Part shown: positions 35,126 to 43,391 of the stretch, one piece after another
Position numbering within the stretch: the stretch's first letter is position 1
How the letters are laid out: the number at the start of each line of letters is the position of its first letter
Source: Clostridia bacterium
GTDB taxonomy: Bacteria > Bacillota > Clostridia > Christensenellales > SZUA-584
Assembly (NCBI GenBank): GCA_018648645.1
Contig: JABGQS010000014.1
Span: forward strand, 1 to 64,000
Reading direction: 5' to 3'
Length of the DNA stretch: 64,000 bases
Notes under the pieces: model-generated
What the model was told of the DNA's origin: nothing
Database searches by the model: none
What the model saw: the letters and a program-made list of their open reading frames with translations, nothing else
Position numbers and translations under genes: made by a program

Positions 35126-35836
35126 ATGAAAAAAATCATCTTCGTAATACTCATAATCGTTGTATTCGCAGCCTCGGCTTGTACCACTCCTGTTGCAGTT
35201 CCGCAGGAGAGTGATCCGGAGCTGCCATCACAAGAGCCGACAGCGGCACCGACAGAGGCTCAAACTCCGGCACCGACAAAGGCACCGACAGAGAAACCAA
35301 CGCTGCAGCAGCAGCCAAACACGATTGTCATTGTAGTGGCAAAGGCAGACTATCAAGAAAGAGAATTCAACCCGGTATTTGACGCATTGACAGCCGCAGG
35401 CTACGACGTAATTATCGCAAGTGATGAGATGGGTACGGCGACCGGCGGCAGCGAAACAGTTCAGGTGGATGCGACATTTGACGAGCTGAACGGACAGGAC
35501 ATTTTGGGCATCGTTGTTATCGGCGGAGGCGGCGTGCGAAATCTTTGGGAGAACACACAGCTTCACCGCGTAATAAACGAAGTGGATGCGCTGAACCGGA
35601 CCGTTGCGGCAATCTGCCTTGCACCGCTGACACTTGCGAACGCGGGGGCCATATCATCCGGCGAAAATGCGTGCTGGTATAACAGCTCGGATATCGATGC
35701 TGGTATGAACGCGCTTGGCGTAGTTGATTCAAGCAATCCGGTTACGGTTTTTGAAAACGTAATTACCGGCAACGGTCCCGACGCAGCACCGGCGTTTGCT
35801 GTCGAAGTAGTAAACGCACTTGAGATGTTAAAGTAA
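35126..35836 (+). CDS. DJ-1/PfpI-domain lipoprotein
   Basis: 236 residues. Signal MKKIIFVILIIVVFAASAC with the lipobox ASAC at about 16-19 (a membrane-linked Cys). A Pro/Thr/Ala/Glu linker (about 30-65) precedes a DJ-1/PfpI-type domain (about 66-236) with TIVIVVAKADYQE, IVVIGGGGVRNLWE and the nucleophile-elbow Cys in VAAICLAPLTLANAG. DJ-1-like proteins include deglycase- and chaperone-type members; the substrate is unknown. Surface display is inferred from the lipobox. ATG35126 follows GGAGGTGG. Confidence 0.85.
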   Translation: MKKIIFVILIIVVFAASACTTPVAVPQESDPELPSQEPTAAPTEAQTPAPTKAPTEKPTLQQQPNTIVIVVAKADYQEREFNPVFDALTAAGYDVIIASDEMGTATGGSETVQVDATFDELNGQDILGIVVIGGGGVRNLWENTQLHRVINEVDALNRTVAAICLAPLTLANAGAISSGENACWYNSSDIDAGMNALGVVDSSNPVTVFENVITGNGPDAAPAFAVEVVNALEMLK

Positions 35837-35880
35837 CGTGTTCAGACAATAATATAGAAGGATACAATTTGCGGTTTCGA

Positions 35881-35909
35881 TTGACAAAAATTCGCCCGCA
35901 TGATAAAAT
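35881..35909 (+). promoter_or_regulatory. promoter of the riboswitch/antiporter transcript
   Basis: TTGACA (35881-35886), 17-bp spacer, TAAAAT (35904-35909) with an extended TGA. Confidence 0.8.
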
Positions 35910-35915
35910 ACGCCC

Positions 35916-36006
35916 ATTAAAGGGGAGTAGCGCCCTAACCTTGAGGTAGCGATGTTCGTCAACACGATGGGGTTACCCATCCGGGCACGCTATAATTGCG
36001 AGACTT
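35916..36006 (+). promoter_or_regulatory. yybP-ykoY (manganese) riboswitch aptamer
   Basis: Starts with TTAAAGGGGAGTAGCG, the conserved first strand and loop, carries TTCGTCAACACG in the middle and ends GCGAGACTTTTG, where CTTT can pair with the initial AAAG. These are the hallmark segments of the Mn2+-sensing yybP-ykoY class, which normally controls metal exporters. It is immediately followed by a terminator and then an antiporter gene, giving a metal-on switch. Confidence 0.85.
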
Positions 36007-36033
36007 TTGATGCTTTTGCATTGAGGTCTTTTT
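36001..36033 (+). terminator. riboswitch-controlled intrinsic terminator
   Basis: AGACTTTTGATGC-tttt-GCATTGAGGTCT with T run; its first strand overlaps the aptamer's final AGACTTTT, so metal binding should free the polymerase. Confidence 0.75.
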
Positions 36034-36050
36034 TTATGAAAGGGAATCAT

Positions 36051-37040
36051 ATGGTTTGGACAGTATTACTTTTTGCACTCGGGCTTGCAATCATCATTAA
36101 AGGCGGTGACTGGTTTGTCGAAGCCGCGGTTTGGCTTGCAGAAATTACGGGCGTGCCCAAGATACTAATCGGCGCGACTGTCGTTTCACTGGCGACGACA
36201 CTGCCGGAGTTTTTTGTATCCGTGCTGGCGGTTTCGGGCGGGCAGGCAGGGCTTGGGATCGGCAACGCGCTTGGGTCCATCATATGTAACACCGGTATGA
36301 TACTTGCAATATCGCTGGTTGTAAGACCGTCAAAGGTAGAAAAAAGTCTTTTCTATAAAAAAGCGATTATCATGTTCGTATCGCTGGTAGTGCTAGTTGT
36401 CGCAAGTCTTGACGGCGTGCTTTCAAGGCTGGAAGCGATTCCGCTGCTCGTACTGCTCGGCGTTTTCGTATTTCTCAACGTTTATCACGTAAAGAAGTCC
36501 AATTTAGAGCAGCAAAAGCAGGTGCATCATATCGACACGCACCGAAAAAAGAAGTGGATCAACATTGCAAAATTCGTCGGCGGTGCTGCGGGCATCGTTG
36601 TCGGTGCGCAGCTGCTCGTCACATACGGCTCGAAGATTGCACTTGCGCTCGGCGTGTCCGAAGGCATAGTAGGCGTCACCATCATTGCGGTCGGCACATC
36701 GCTGCCAGAGCTTGTCACGACAATTACAGCGATACGCAAAAACGAGGCGTCACTTGGCATCGGCAACATTCTCGGCGCGAACATTCTCAACATGACGATG
36801 ATACTGTCTACATGCGCGCTCATTGCGCCGAGTGGGCTTGCTGTGGGTGCAGAGAGCATCACTCTCGGAGGTGCGGACATATCGCGTACGTTGTTCATAG
36901 ACCTGCCGGTTGTGGGGCTGCTGTTCTTGCTGCTTATAATACCGCCAATCATATTTAAAGGTAAATTAAAAAGACTGCAAGGCATATCTATGCTCGCAGT
37001 CTATATTGCGTTTATTGCATTGCTGGTACTAAATGTATAG
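36051..37040 (+). CDS. calcium/sodium antiporter family (CaCA/YrbG)
   Basis: 329 residues, about ten membrane spans in two inverted halves. The alpha-repeat motifs are VSLATTLPEFFVSVLAVSG near 47 and VGTSLPELVTTITAIRKN near 222, each with the family GNALG or GNILG after it (GIGNALGSIICNTGM near 70; GIGNILGANILNM near 245). CaCA members exchange Ca2+ or other divalent cations for Na+. The yybP-ykoY riboswitch upstream suggests Mn2+ export here. ATG36051 follows AAAGGGA. Convergent with the deoR-type gene. Confidence 0.9.
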   Translation: MVWTVLLFALGLAIIIKGGDWFVEAAVWLAEITGVPKILIGATVVSLATTLPEFFVSVLAVSGGQAGLGIGNALGSIICNTGMILAISLVVRPSKVEKSLFYKKAIIMFVSLVVLVVASLDGVLSRLEAIPLLVLLGVFVFLNVYHVKKSNLEQQKQVHHIDTHRKKKWINIAKFVGGAAGIVVGAQLLVTYGSKIALALGVSEGIVGVTIIAVGTSLPELVTTITAIRKNEASLGIGNILGANILNMTMILSTCALIAPSGLAVGAESITLGGADISRTLFIDLPVVGLLFLLLIIPPIIFKGKLKRLQGISMLAVYIAFIALLVLNV

Positions 37041-37050
37041 CGATTTTCTG

Positions 37051-37809
37051 CTATTGAATCTCTGTGCCGGCGGCGCTTGCAGCTGTGGCAATGTCCTCAT
37101 CCAGCATACCGTCGGTGATTAGCACATCTATGTCTTCCAATGAGCCAAACGTGTACGGTAGGCTTTTGCCGACTTTTGATGAGTCCATCAGCATAATCAC
37201 TTTGGACGCGCGTTTAAGCACTTCGCGCTTCAATTCGCATTCAGAATATGTGCCGCTGGTAAATCCGTTTTGCAACGAAAATCCGCTCGACGCCATAAAA
37301 GCTGTGTCGATATTCATGCCGGACAGAAATATGTTAGCGTTGACTCCCGAGACAGACAACGTGTTTCTGCCAAGCTGCCCGCCGATAAGCGTGACGTTCG
37401 GTTTGCTGTTTTTGATAAGCTCGAGCGCTATGTTAGGTCCGCTGGTCAATATCGCGAAATAGTCGTCAGGAACTTCTTTTGCAAACTGCATCAGCGTTGT
37501 ACCCGAGTCGAGATACAGCGATCTGCCGCTTTCGATGTATTGCACGGCCTTTAGCGCTATTTCTTTCTTTGCGGCAGTGTTGTCGAGCGCACGCCGCGAA
37601 TACATATCCTCGGCTGTCATAGAAAGCCTGCTGAGTGCAACAGCACCGCCTCGCGTTCGCTTAACAAAGCCGGTATCTTCAAGAAACTTGAGATCGCGCC
37701 TTAGCGTCATGCTGGAGCAGTCGGTAAATATCTCTTCTAAATCCTTTAGAAGAACTTCACCTTTGGTATTTAGCAGCTCTTTGATTTCCTCGCGTCTTTT
37801 TATATTCAC
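37051..37809 (-). CDS. DeoR/GlpR-family transcriptional regulator
   Basis: 252 residues. Winged helix at about 1-55 (RREEIKELLNTKGEVLLKDL, then DCSSMTLRRDLKFLEDTGF and RTRGGAV). A phosphosugar-sensing isomerase-like domain follows (LDSGTTLMQFAKEVP near 100, IGGQLGRNTLSVSG near 138, MLMDSSKVGKSLP near 208). Members repress sugar or nucleoside catabolism; the target here is unknown. GTG start after GGAGAGATGCT. Two palindromes lie upstream (37852-37902). Confidence 0.9.
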   Translation of the reverse strand: MNIKRREEIKELLNTKGEVLLKDLEEIFTDCSSMTLRRDLKFLEDTGFVKRTRGGAVALSRLSMTAEDMYSRRALDNTAAKKEIALKAVQYIESGRSLYLDSGTTLMQFAKEVPDDYFAILTSGPNIALELIKNSKPNVTLIGGQLGRNTLSVSGVNANIFLSGMNIDTAFMASSGFSLQNGFTSGTYSECELKREVLKRASKVIMLMDSSKVGKSLPYTFGSLEDIDVLITDGMLDEDIATAASAAGTEIQ

Positions 37810-37851
37810 AGCATCTCTCCAAACTTATAAATATTGCATACATAATATCAC

Positions 37852-37902
37852 TTTGTAACACAAATTACAATGAAAAGCGACTGAAAATCACAAGATTTGT
37901 GA
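37852..37902. promoter_or_regulatory. two candidate DeoR operators
   Basis: TTTGT-aac-ACAAA (37852-37864) and TCACAA-gat-TTGTGA (37888-37902), about 37 bp apart, lie just upstream of the regulator gene and before tadA. Confidence 0.5.
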
Positions 37903-37923
37903 ATTATGTTCAAACTATGTACT

Positions 37924-37951
37924 TTGTTTTTTAGCTATTTTATAGTATAAT
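37924..37951 (+). promoter_or_regulatory. promoter of tadA, 6 bp before the start codon
   Basis: TTGTTT, 16-bp spacer, TATAAT (37946-37951), then AGCCGC and ATG. No ribosome site is present. Confidence 0.65.
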
Positions 37952-37957
37952 AGCCGC

Positions 37958-38416
37958 ATGAACTCTAACTCGATGTACATGGAAATAGCGTTATCCGAAG
38001 CTCAAAAGGCTCAAGCAAAGGACGAAGTGCCCGTTGGCGCTGTGATTGTTCAGCATGGCAAGGTGATTGCAAAAGCGTTCAATAAGAGAGAGAGCAGCTT
38101 AAGCCCGATTGCGCACGCAGAAATTCTGGCGATACAAAAGGCTGCCAAGAAGCTAAAAGGCTGGCGTCTGCCGGGGTGCTCGCTGTATGTCACACTAGAG
38201 CCGTGTCCAATGTGCGCCGGCGCGATTATTAACGCGCGCATCGACAACGTGTATTTTGGCGCGTATGACAGCAAAGCGGGCGCATTCGGAACGCTGTACG
38301 ACCTGTCCGAAGGCAAATTGAACCACGCTCCGAGCGTTGTTGGCGGCATTTTGGAGGAGAAGTGCGCATCAATACTAACAAACTATTTTAAGGGCAAACG
38401 AGGCAGGCACAAATAG
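37958..38416 (+). CDS. tadA: tRNA adenosine(34) deaminase TadA
   Basis: 152 residues, the usual length. Zinc/catalytic motif HAEILAIQKAA near 49 and PCPMCAGAI near 86. It converts A34 to inosine in tRNA-Arg(ACG), whose gene is at 937-1013. The promoter -10 ends 6 bp before the ATG and no Shine-Dalgarno sequence is seen, so the mRNA is probably leaderless. Confidence 0.93.
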   Translation: MNSNSMYMEIALSEAQKAQAKDEVPVGAVIVQHGKVIAKAFNKRESSLSPIAHAEILAIQKAAKKLKGWRLPGCSLYVTLEPCPMCAGAIINARIDNVYFGAYDSKAGAFGTLYDLSEGKLNHAPSVVGGILEEKCASILTNYFKGKRGRHK

Positions 38417-38538
38417 CGGTTTTACTTTCAATTATTTATTTACTCATTGTGTTTCAAAGCGGCGCATTTTGTTTATCAATACAAAGCGATTATATCAAAG
38501 AAAGTATTTGATTTGGAGCTAGTATATACGAGGTATTT

Positions 38539-39132
38539 ATGAAGTTTCTTAAAGTTCTCAGAAAGAAAAAAGGTTTTACTCTAATCGAGGTTATTTGTGT
38601 TATTGCGATTCTTGGAATACTTATCTTTTTGGCAGTCCCACAGTTTACATCAATTCGAGACAATGCGAAGCAAGCCACAACGGTTGCCAGCGCAAGAGCA
38701 ACTGTAAGCACGATCCTCGGGGCAACTGCACATTACGAGAAAGACGATTGGTATGCACCGCGTGCCGGTTCTGTACCCGCGGCTTATTCTGAAGGTTCGA
38801 TGAACAACTATCTCGAAAAGGTTTTTGAGGGCGGAACACCGGAAAATAACACGCATGGGTACTCGAACGCATATAGCGACAGCAGGTTTATTCTAAACTG
38901 GACATCACCAATATCAGGATCGGGAAAAGACCCGGCGGTTTTCCTGACAAACACTACGACATATTCGTTTGCCAACAGCAACGAATCGAACATGGAAATG
39001 CTAAAGGGGACAATCGTTGTATATTTTGCAACAGAAGGAGCAGGGGAGTCAATGACAACAAAGCATATTGAGGTTTACTACACTGACGAGAATGGCACCA
39101 AAAGTGAAAAACCCTTTATTATAGTGTTGTAG
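38539..39132 (+). CDS. type IV pilin-like prepilin (orphan)
   Basis: 197 residues. The basic leader MKFLKVLRKKK is followed by G-FTLIEV, the prepilin peptidase site, and a long hydrophobic helix (VICVIAILGILIFLAVPQF). The rest is soluble, with Ser/Thr/Asn and no Cys pair. No pilus motor, platform or peptidase gene lies within this window. It may be a minor or surface pseudopilin used with machinery elsewhere. A terminator follows. Confidence 0.85.
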   Translation: MKFLKVLRKKKGFTLIEVICVIAILGILIFLAVPQFTSIRDNAKQATTVASARATVSTILGATAHYEKDDWYAPRAGSVPAAYSEGSMNNYLEKVFEGGTPENNTHGYSNAYSDSRFILNWTSPISGSGKDPAVFLTNTTTYSFANSNESNMEMLKGTIVVYFATEGAGESMTTKHIEVYYTDENGTKSEKPFIIVL

Positions 39133-39135
39133 CAT

Positions 39136-39174
39136 AAAAAGAGCACATCGATTTAGTATCGACATGCTCTTTTT
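39136..39174. terminator. bidirectional terminator after the prepilin gene
   Basis: AAAAAGAGCA and TGCTCTTTTT with an inner ATCGA/TCGAT stem, between convergent genes. Confidence 0.8.
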
Positions 39175-39191
39175 ACTTGCTTAATTATTGT

Positions 39192-40448
39192 TTACTCTAA
39201 GCCATACTCACCAAAGTCAAAAGTGCAAAAATAGTCCTTCGGTGTCTCGGCGCGCCGTATCATCGAAAACGTGCCGTCTTCGTGTAGCAGTATTTCGGAG
39301 GATTTCAGTTTACCGTTATAGTTATAGCCCATCGCGAACCCGTGCGCGCCTGTGTCGTGGATAACCACCAAGTCACCGACTTCAATAAGCGGCAGCATAC
39401 GGTCGACTGCAAATTTGTCGTTGTTCTCACACAAACCGCCTGTTACGTCATACATATGGTCGTGGGGCAGCTCGTCCTTGCCCATCACAGTGATATGATG
39501 ATACGCGCCGTACATAGCCGGGCGCATAAGATTGACAGCACACGCGTCCAGCCCAACGTAGTTCTTGTGGATTTCCTTCATGTGCATAACCTTGCTTACA
39601 AGATGTCCGTACGGTCCCAGCACATAGCGCCCAAGCTCCGTATAAATAGCGATATCACCAAGCCCCGCAGGAACTAAGAGTTCTTCAAACGCTTTTTGCA
39701 CACCGCGACCGATTTTACGAATGTCCGCTTTTTCCTGATCCGGCAGATAGGGGATACCCACGCCGCCCGACAGATTGATAAACTTGATATTCGCGCCCGT
39801 TCGCTCTTTCAGCTTAACAGCGCGCTTAAACAACACTCTGGCAAGCTCGGGATAATACTCGTTGGCAACCGTGTTGCTGGCAAGAAACGCGTGCAGCCCA
39901 AAGTTTTTTACGCCGTCTTTCATCATCGAGGTATATGCGTCGGACATTTGACGTTTGGTCAGCCCGTATTTAGCTTCCTCCGGCGTGTCCATAATCGAGT
40001 TGTTGATGTTAAAAGTGCCGCCCGGGTTGAACCTGCAGCTAACCGTTTCGGGCAGCGGCATTTCCTTCTTAAAAAAGTCGATGTGCGAAATGTCGTCAAA
40101 GTTGATGATGGCACCCAGCTTGTTAGCGTACACAAAATCCTCCATCGGAGTCACGTTGCTGGAGAACATAATCTCCTCGCCGGCAAACCCAACTGCTTCG
40201 CTCATCATAAGTTCGGTGTAACTGCTGCAATCTACGCCAAAACCCTCTTCCTTGAGAATCTTCAAAATAGTGGGGTTGGGGCATGCTTTTACAGCAAAAT
40301 ACTCTTTGAAGCCCTTGTTCCAGGAAAACGCTTCATTGAACTCTCTGGCATTTTCTCGGATACCCTTCTCGTCGTATAGATGAAACGGGGTGGGAAACTG
40401 CGTTATAATCTCTTCCAGCTTTTCTTTGTTTACAAATGTCTTCTTCAT
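39192..40448 (-). CDS. lysA: diaminopimelate decarboxylase-like PLP enzyme
   Basis: 418 residues, alanine-racemase-fold. PLP lysine in EYFAVKACPNPTIL near 47, NLSGGVGIPYLPD near 227, ELGRYVLGPYGHLVS near 277 and CENNDKFAVDR near 343 (substrate Cys). It decarboxylates meso-diaminopimelate to lysine in the standard family. Because some relatives act on other D-amino acids, the substrate is not certain. ATG40448 follows GGAGATAGCAAG. The trmB-like gene lies 27 bp upstream, in the same direction, so the two are probably co-transcribed. Confidence 0.82.
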   Translation of the reverse strand: MKKTFVNKEKLEEIITQFPTPFHLYDEKGIRENAREFNEAFSWNKGFKEYFAVKACPNPTILKILKEEGFGVDCSSYTELMMSEAVGFAGEEIMFSSNVTPMEDFVYANKLGAIINFDDISHIDFFKKEMPLPETVSCRFNPGGTFNINNSIMDTPEEAKYGLTKRQMSDAYTSMMKDGVKNFGLHAFLASNTVANEYYPELARVLFKRAVKLKERTGANIKFINLSGGVGIPYLPDQEKADIRKIGRGVQKAFEELLVPAGLGDIAIYTELGRYVLGPYGHLVSKVMHMKEIHKNYVGLDACAVNLMRPAMYGAYHHITVMGKDELPHDHMYDVTGGLCENNDKFAVDRMLPLIEVGDLVVIHDTGAHGFAMGYNYNGKLKSSEILLHEDGTFSMIRRAETPKDYFCTFDFGEYGLE

Positions 40449-40475
40449 CTTGCTATCTCCATAAATATTTATTAA

Positions 40476-41180
40476 TCAGCTCTCTGATTTAGTTTTCTGC
40501 ATCTCAATTAACGTCATTTCATTCTTGATAGAATCCTTTATCAAATCCACAAGGTTCTTCTTTTCTGAATACAAACACGAGGCATCGCGGCTCTCGTCAA
40601 AGTCGCCTGTCAGCACTTTGGTTGAATCAGAGATAATACGAACCTGTTTAATTGGCGTATCAGATATATATATGCTGGTGTTATCAAGCTCTGTTGCCTC
40701 ATCGGTAATAATGACCACTTTGATACCTTTGCCTGCCAGCGTTTTAATCTCGTTGCTAAACAAATCGAGCAACTTTTTTGACGCCGACAAATAGATTCTT
40801 TTCCTTGTTTCGCTCATCATGTTTTTGATTTTATCGCGTATGTGCAAGCTTCCTGCAATGGTGATGTAGCCTTGTTGGTCTTCGCATTTTTGCGGAGCAA
40901 GTGCAATCAGCGCGTCTTTGGCAAGCTCGAGCGTGCGCAGCCTGTTGCTGCAAAACTCGTCGATGCTGAGTGGGCTGTACATCGTAGACTCGCCTTCGAT
41001 TACATATGCGCAGCCCATTTGTACCAGCGAGCTGAGTGTAGTATACGTGTTAGAACGCGATATACCCGACAATTTTGCGAGCTGATATCCATTCATGCTG
41101 CCATGGGTCAGAAGTGCATAATAAATCGTCGCTTCGTTGCGGCTCAGATTAAATTGTGATAATAATTCTATTGCCCTCAT
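40476..41180 (-). CDS. TrmB-family transcriptional regulator
   Basis: 234 residues. N-terminal winged helix (about 5-65: FNLSRNEATIYYALLTHGSMNG, then LAKLSGISRSNTYTTLSSL) and a C-terminal PLD-like domain (KRIYLSASKKLLDLFS near 138). TrmB proteins control sugar or amino-acid genes. It precedes the lysA-like gene in one operon and has a palindrome overlapping its own promoter, suggesting autoregulation. AGGAGTTAGCAT precedes the ATG. Confidence 0.85.
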   Translation of the reverse strand: MRAIELLSQFNLSRNEATIYYALLTHGSMNGYQLAKLSGISRSNTYTTLSSLVQMGCAYVIEGESTMYSPLSIDEFCSNRLRTLELAKDALIALAPQKCEDQQGYITIAGSLHIRDKIKNMMSETRKRIYLSASKKLLDLFSNEIKTLAGKGIKVVIITDEATELDNTSIYISDTPIKQVRIISDSTKVLTGDFDESRDASCLYSEKKNLVDLIKDSIKNEMTLIEMQKTKSES

Positions 41181-41196
41181 ATGCTAACTCCTAAAA

Positions 41197-41245
41197 TAGT
41201 GTTCCTGTTAAGCAACACTATAATACCAAACCTACGATTTGTCAA
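41197..41245 (-). promoter_or_regulatory. trmB promoter with overlapping operator
   Basis: On the minus strand TTGACA (41240-41245), 17-bp spacer, TATAGT (41217-41222). The inverted repeat TAGTGTT-N10-AACACTA (41197-41220) covers the -10 and transcript start. Confidence 0.75.
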
Positions 41246-41253
41246 CACAATTC

Positions 41254-41282
41254 TTGATATGCACACAGCGTGATGGTATACT
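41254..41282 (+). promoter_or_regulatory. promoter of mscL
   Basis: TTGATA (41254-41259), 17-bp spacer, TATACT (41277-41282); divergent from the trmB promoter. Confidence 0.75.
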
Positions 41283-41316
41283 TTAACAAATATATATTGA
41301 TAAGGAGACAGCGAAA

Positions 41317-41721
41317 ATGAAAATTGTGAAAGAGTTCAAGGAATTCATCAGCAAGGGCAATGTTATGGATCTAGCTGTTGGTATCATTATCGGCGCAGCG
41401 TTCAAGGCGATTATTTCCTCATTTGTTGCAGATATTCTAATGCCGTTCATATCTCTGATTCTAGGCAACATCAACATTTCGGCGTTAAAGGTTGTGTTGA
41501 GGCCGGCCTTTGGAGACGTACCCGAGCTTGCTTTGCGTTATGGGTTGTTCATACAAAGCGCGATCGACTTTATTATCATCGCGTTCGTCATATTTATGTT
41601 CATCAAGCTGGTCAACAGGATGAAGCGCAAAAAGGAAGAGACGGAGGAGCCGCCTGCACCGCCAGAGCCTACAAAAGAAGAATTGTTGTTAACTGAAATC
41701 CGCGACTTACTGAAAAAATAG
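41317..41721 (+). CDS. mscL: large-conductance mechanosensitive channel MscL
   Basis: 134 residues, usual length. [20 protein letters not shown] at the N-terminus is the MscL signature helix and first membrane span; the second span is near 75-98, and a charged Pro-rich stretch (EEPPAPPEP) precedes the C-terminal bundle helix. It releases solutes during hypo-osmotic shock. AAGGAGACAG precedes the ATG. The amidohydrolase gene follows 21 bp later. Confidence 0.94.
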   Translation: MKIVKEFKEFISKGNVMDLAVGIIIGAAFKAIISSFVADILMPFISLILGNINISALKVVLRPAFGDVPELALRYGLFIQSAIDFIIIAFVIFMFIKLVNRMKRKKEETEEPPAPPEPTKEELLLTEIRDLLKK

Positions 41722-41742
41722 ATATTGACAAGGAGACAGGCT

Positions 41743-42756
41743 ATGAACGACTGGAACTTTGACGAGTACTGCGCGAAAACCGCTGCCGAATTGCAATTAT
41801 TTCTGCCAAGCAGGGTGTTTGATGCTCATGCCCACCCCGGCGAGAAAAGCGAGCTTGACCTAAAGCGTGTCAGCATACTAAACGAACTGCCGCAGGATGT
41901 CGGTATTGCGACATGGCGGGAGTTCACATCGCTGCACGTAGGTAAGGAACGTTTGAAGGGCGGGTTGTTCTTTGCGTTGCCACTTTTTGATGAGCAGGCG
42001 GACATAAGGCAAAGTATGCGGCGCGCAAACGATTTTGTAGTAAGCGACTTGAGAAACTCGGGTGAAGCAAAGAGCAAGTGTTTGCTGTTGGTGTCGCGGC
42101 TGCTTAAGCCAAGCGACGTTGAGGAACACCTAAAGGAAGATTGTGTGTGCGGGTTCAAGCCGTACGTAACGCTCAGCCCCGGCTGTGATGCATCATCTCG
42201 CATTAGTGATTTTGTGCCCGATTGGGTGTTTGCTCTGGCGCACGAGCGCGAGCTTGTCATTACTCTGCATATACAAAAGCACGGCGCGCTCAGCGACGCT
42301 GGCAACATACGTGACATTCACGAAATCTGCAAAAAGTATCCTAACATGAAGCTGATTTTGGCGCATTGCGGTTGCAGCTTCAACGTCTATAACACATTAA
42401 ACGGCGCGAAGTACTATACCGATATCGACAACATCTACTTCGACACGTCTGCGTTGTGCGAAGGGCTCGCGTTAACGCACATGTTCAAGCTATTCGCTGC
42501 TAACAGGTTCATGTGGGGGACGGACTTCCCGATTTCGGTGCGACACGGCAGATTTGTCGGGCTCGGAGACTTCGTGTTCTCGCTGCAAAACAATACTGTT
42601 GACGGTGGGAACCTGCCGGACAATATAATGACGATGCATCAAGGGCTTGAGAGCCTGCGTGCGCTCGTTTACGCCATCAAAGAGAGCGGCTTGAGCGACA
42701 GTGAGGTAGAGGGCATATTCTACGACAACGCAGCAAATCTGCTTGGGATACAATAA
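41743..42756 (+). CDS. amidohydrolase-2 (ACMSD-like) family protein
   Basis: 337 residues with the metal-binding HxH in VFDAHAHPG near 27, ITLHIQKHG near 170, LAHCGCSFN near 205 and the Asp in WGTDFPISVR near 258. The fold is the TIM-barrel amidohydrolase-2 group, which includes decarboxylases and lactonases; no substrate can be assigned. ATG41743 follows AAGGAGACAGGCT; the earlier in-frame TTG is upstream of the site. Probably one transcript with mscL and the GNAT gene. Confidence 0.75.
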   Translation: MNDWNFDEYCAKTAAELQLFLPSRVFDAHAHPGEKSELDLKRVSILNELPQDVGIATWREFTSLHVGKERLKGGLFFALPLFDEQADIRQSMRRANDFVVSDLRNSGEAKSKCLLLVSRLLKPSDVEEHLKEDCVCGFKPYVTLSPGCDASSRISDFVPDWVFALAHERELVITLHIQKHGALSDAGNIRDIHEICKKYPNMKLILAHCGCSFNVYNTLNGAKYYTDIDNIYFDTSALCEGLALTHMFKLFAANRFMWGTDFPISVRHGRFVGLGDFVFSLQNNTVDGGNLPDNIMTMHQGLESLRALVYAIKESGLSDSEVEGIFYDNAANLLGIQ

Positions 42757-42774
42757 TATTTTTTGGAGGACATC

Positions 42775-43317
42775 ATGCAATCTATACGCACAGAAAAACT
42801 GACACTACGACCATTTGTAATGGACGATATTGAAACAGTTCATTCCTATATAAGCGACGGTGAGAACGCAAAGTATTTACTTTTTGCAACGGATTCGCGC
42901 GATGATACAAAAGCGTTTATTGAAAAAGCAATAGAAGATTACAGCGAAGTACCGCTTAGAAATTACAATTATGCGATTGAGTTAAACGAAAACAGCAAAC
43001 ACATTGGCGGATGCAGCATAATGATTGATGCGGACGGCAGCGAAGCAGAGGTCGGTTGGGTTATTCGCAAGGAGTATTGGGGGCGCGGGCTGGGCACTCT
43101 TATCGCGCAAATGCTCATCAAACACGGCTTCGAGCAACTGGGTCTGCGCAGAATATATGCGGCTTGCGACAGCGAAAATGTCGGCTCCTACCGCGTGATG
43201 GAAAAGAACGGTATGCGCAGAGAAGGGTATTTTGTCAAAAGCAGGCTATCGCGCGGGCAGTATAAGGACGAGCTGTATTATGCGATTTTGCGAGAAGAGT
43301 GGGAGGGCGCGGAGTGA
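42775..43317 (+). CDS. GNAT N-acetyltransferase (RimJ/RimL-like)
   Basis: 180 residues. RTEKLTLRPFVMDDIETVH at the start and VGWVIRKEYWGRGLGTLIAQ near 95 (acetyl-CoA loop G-R-G-L-G), then NVGSYRVMEKNGMRREG near 140, all typical of the ribosomal-protein-acetylase-like group. The acceptor is unknown. ATG42775 follows TTGGAGGACATC. Confidence 0.88.
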   Translation: MQSIRTEKLTLRPFVMDDIETVHSYISDGENAKYLLFATDSRDDTKAFIEKAIEDYSEVPLRNYNYAIELNENSKHIGGCSIMIDADGSEAEVGWVIRKEYWGRGLGTLIAQMLIKHGFEQLGLRRIYAACDSENVGSYRVMEKNGMRREGYFVKSRLSRGQYKDELYYAILREEWEGAE

Positions 43318-43391
43318 AATAGGCAAAATGCTATTAGCATTGCTTATCTATATGTTAATATTCAACTATACGATTTAAAGGAAGTGCGAAT

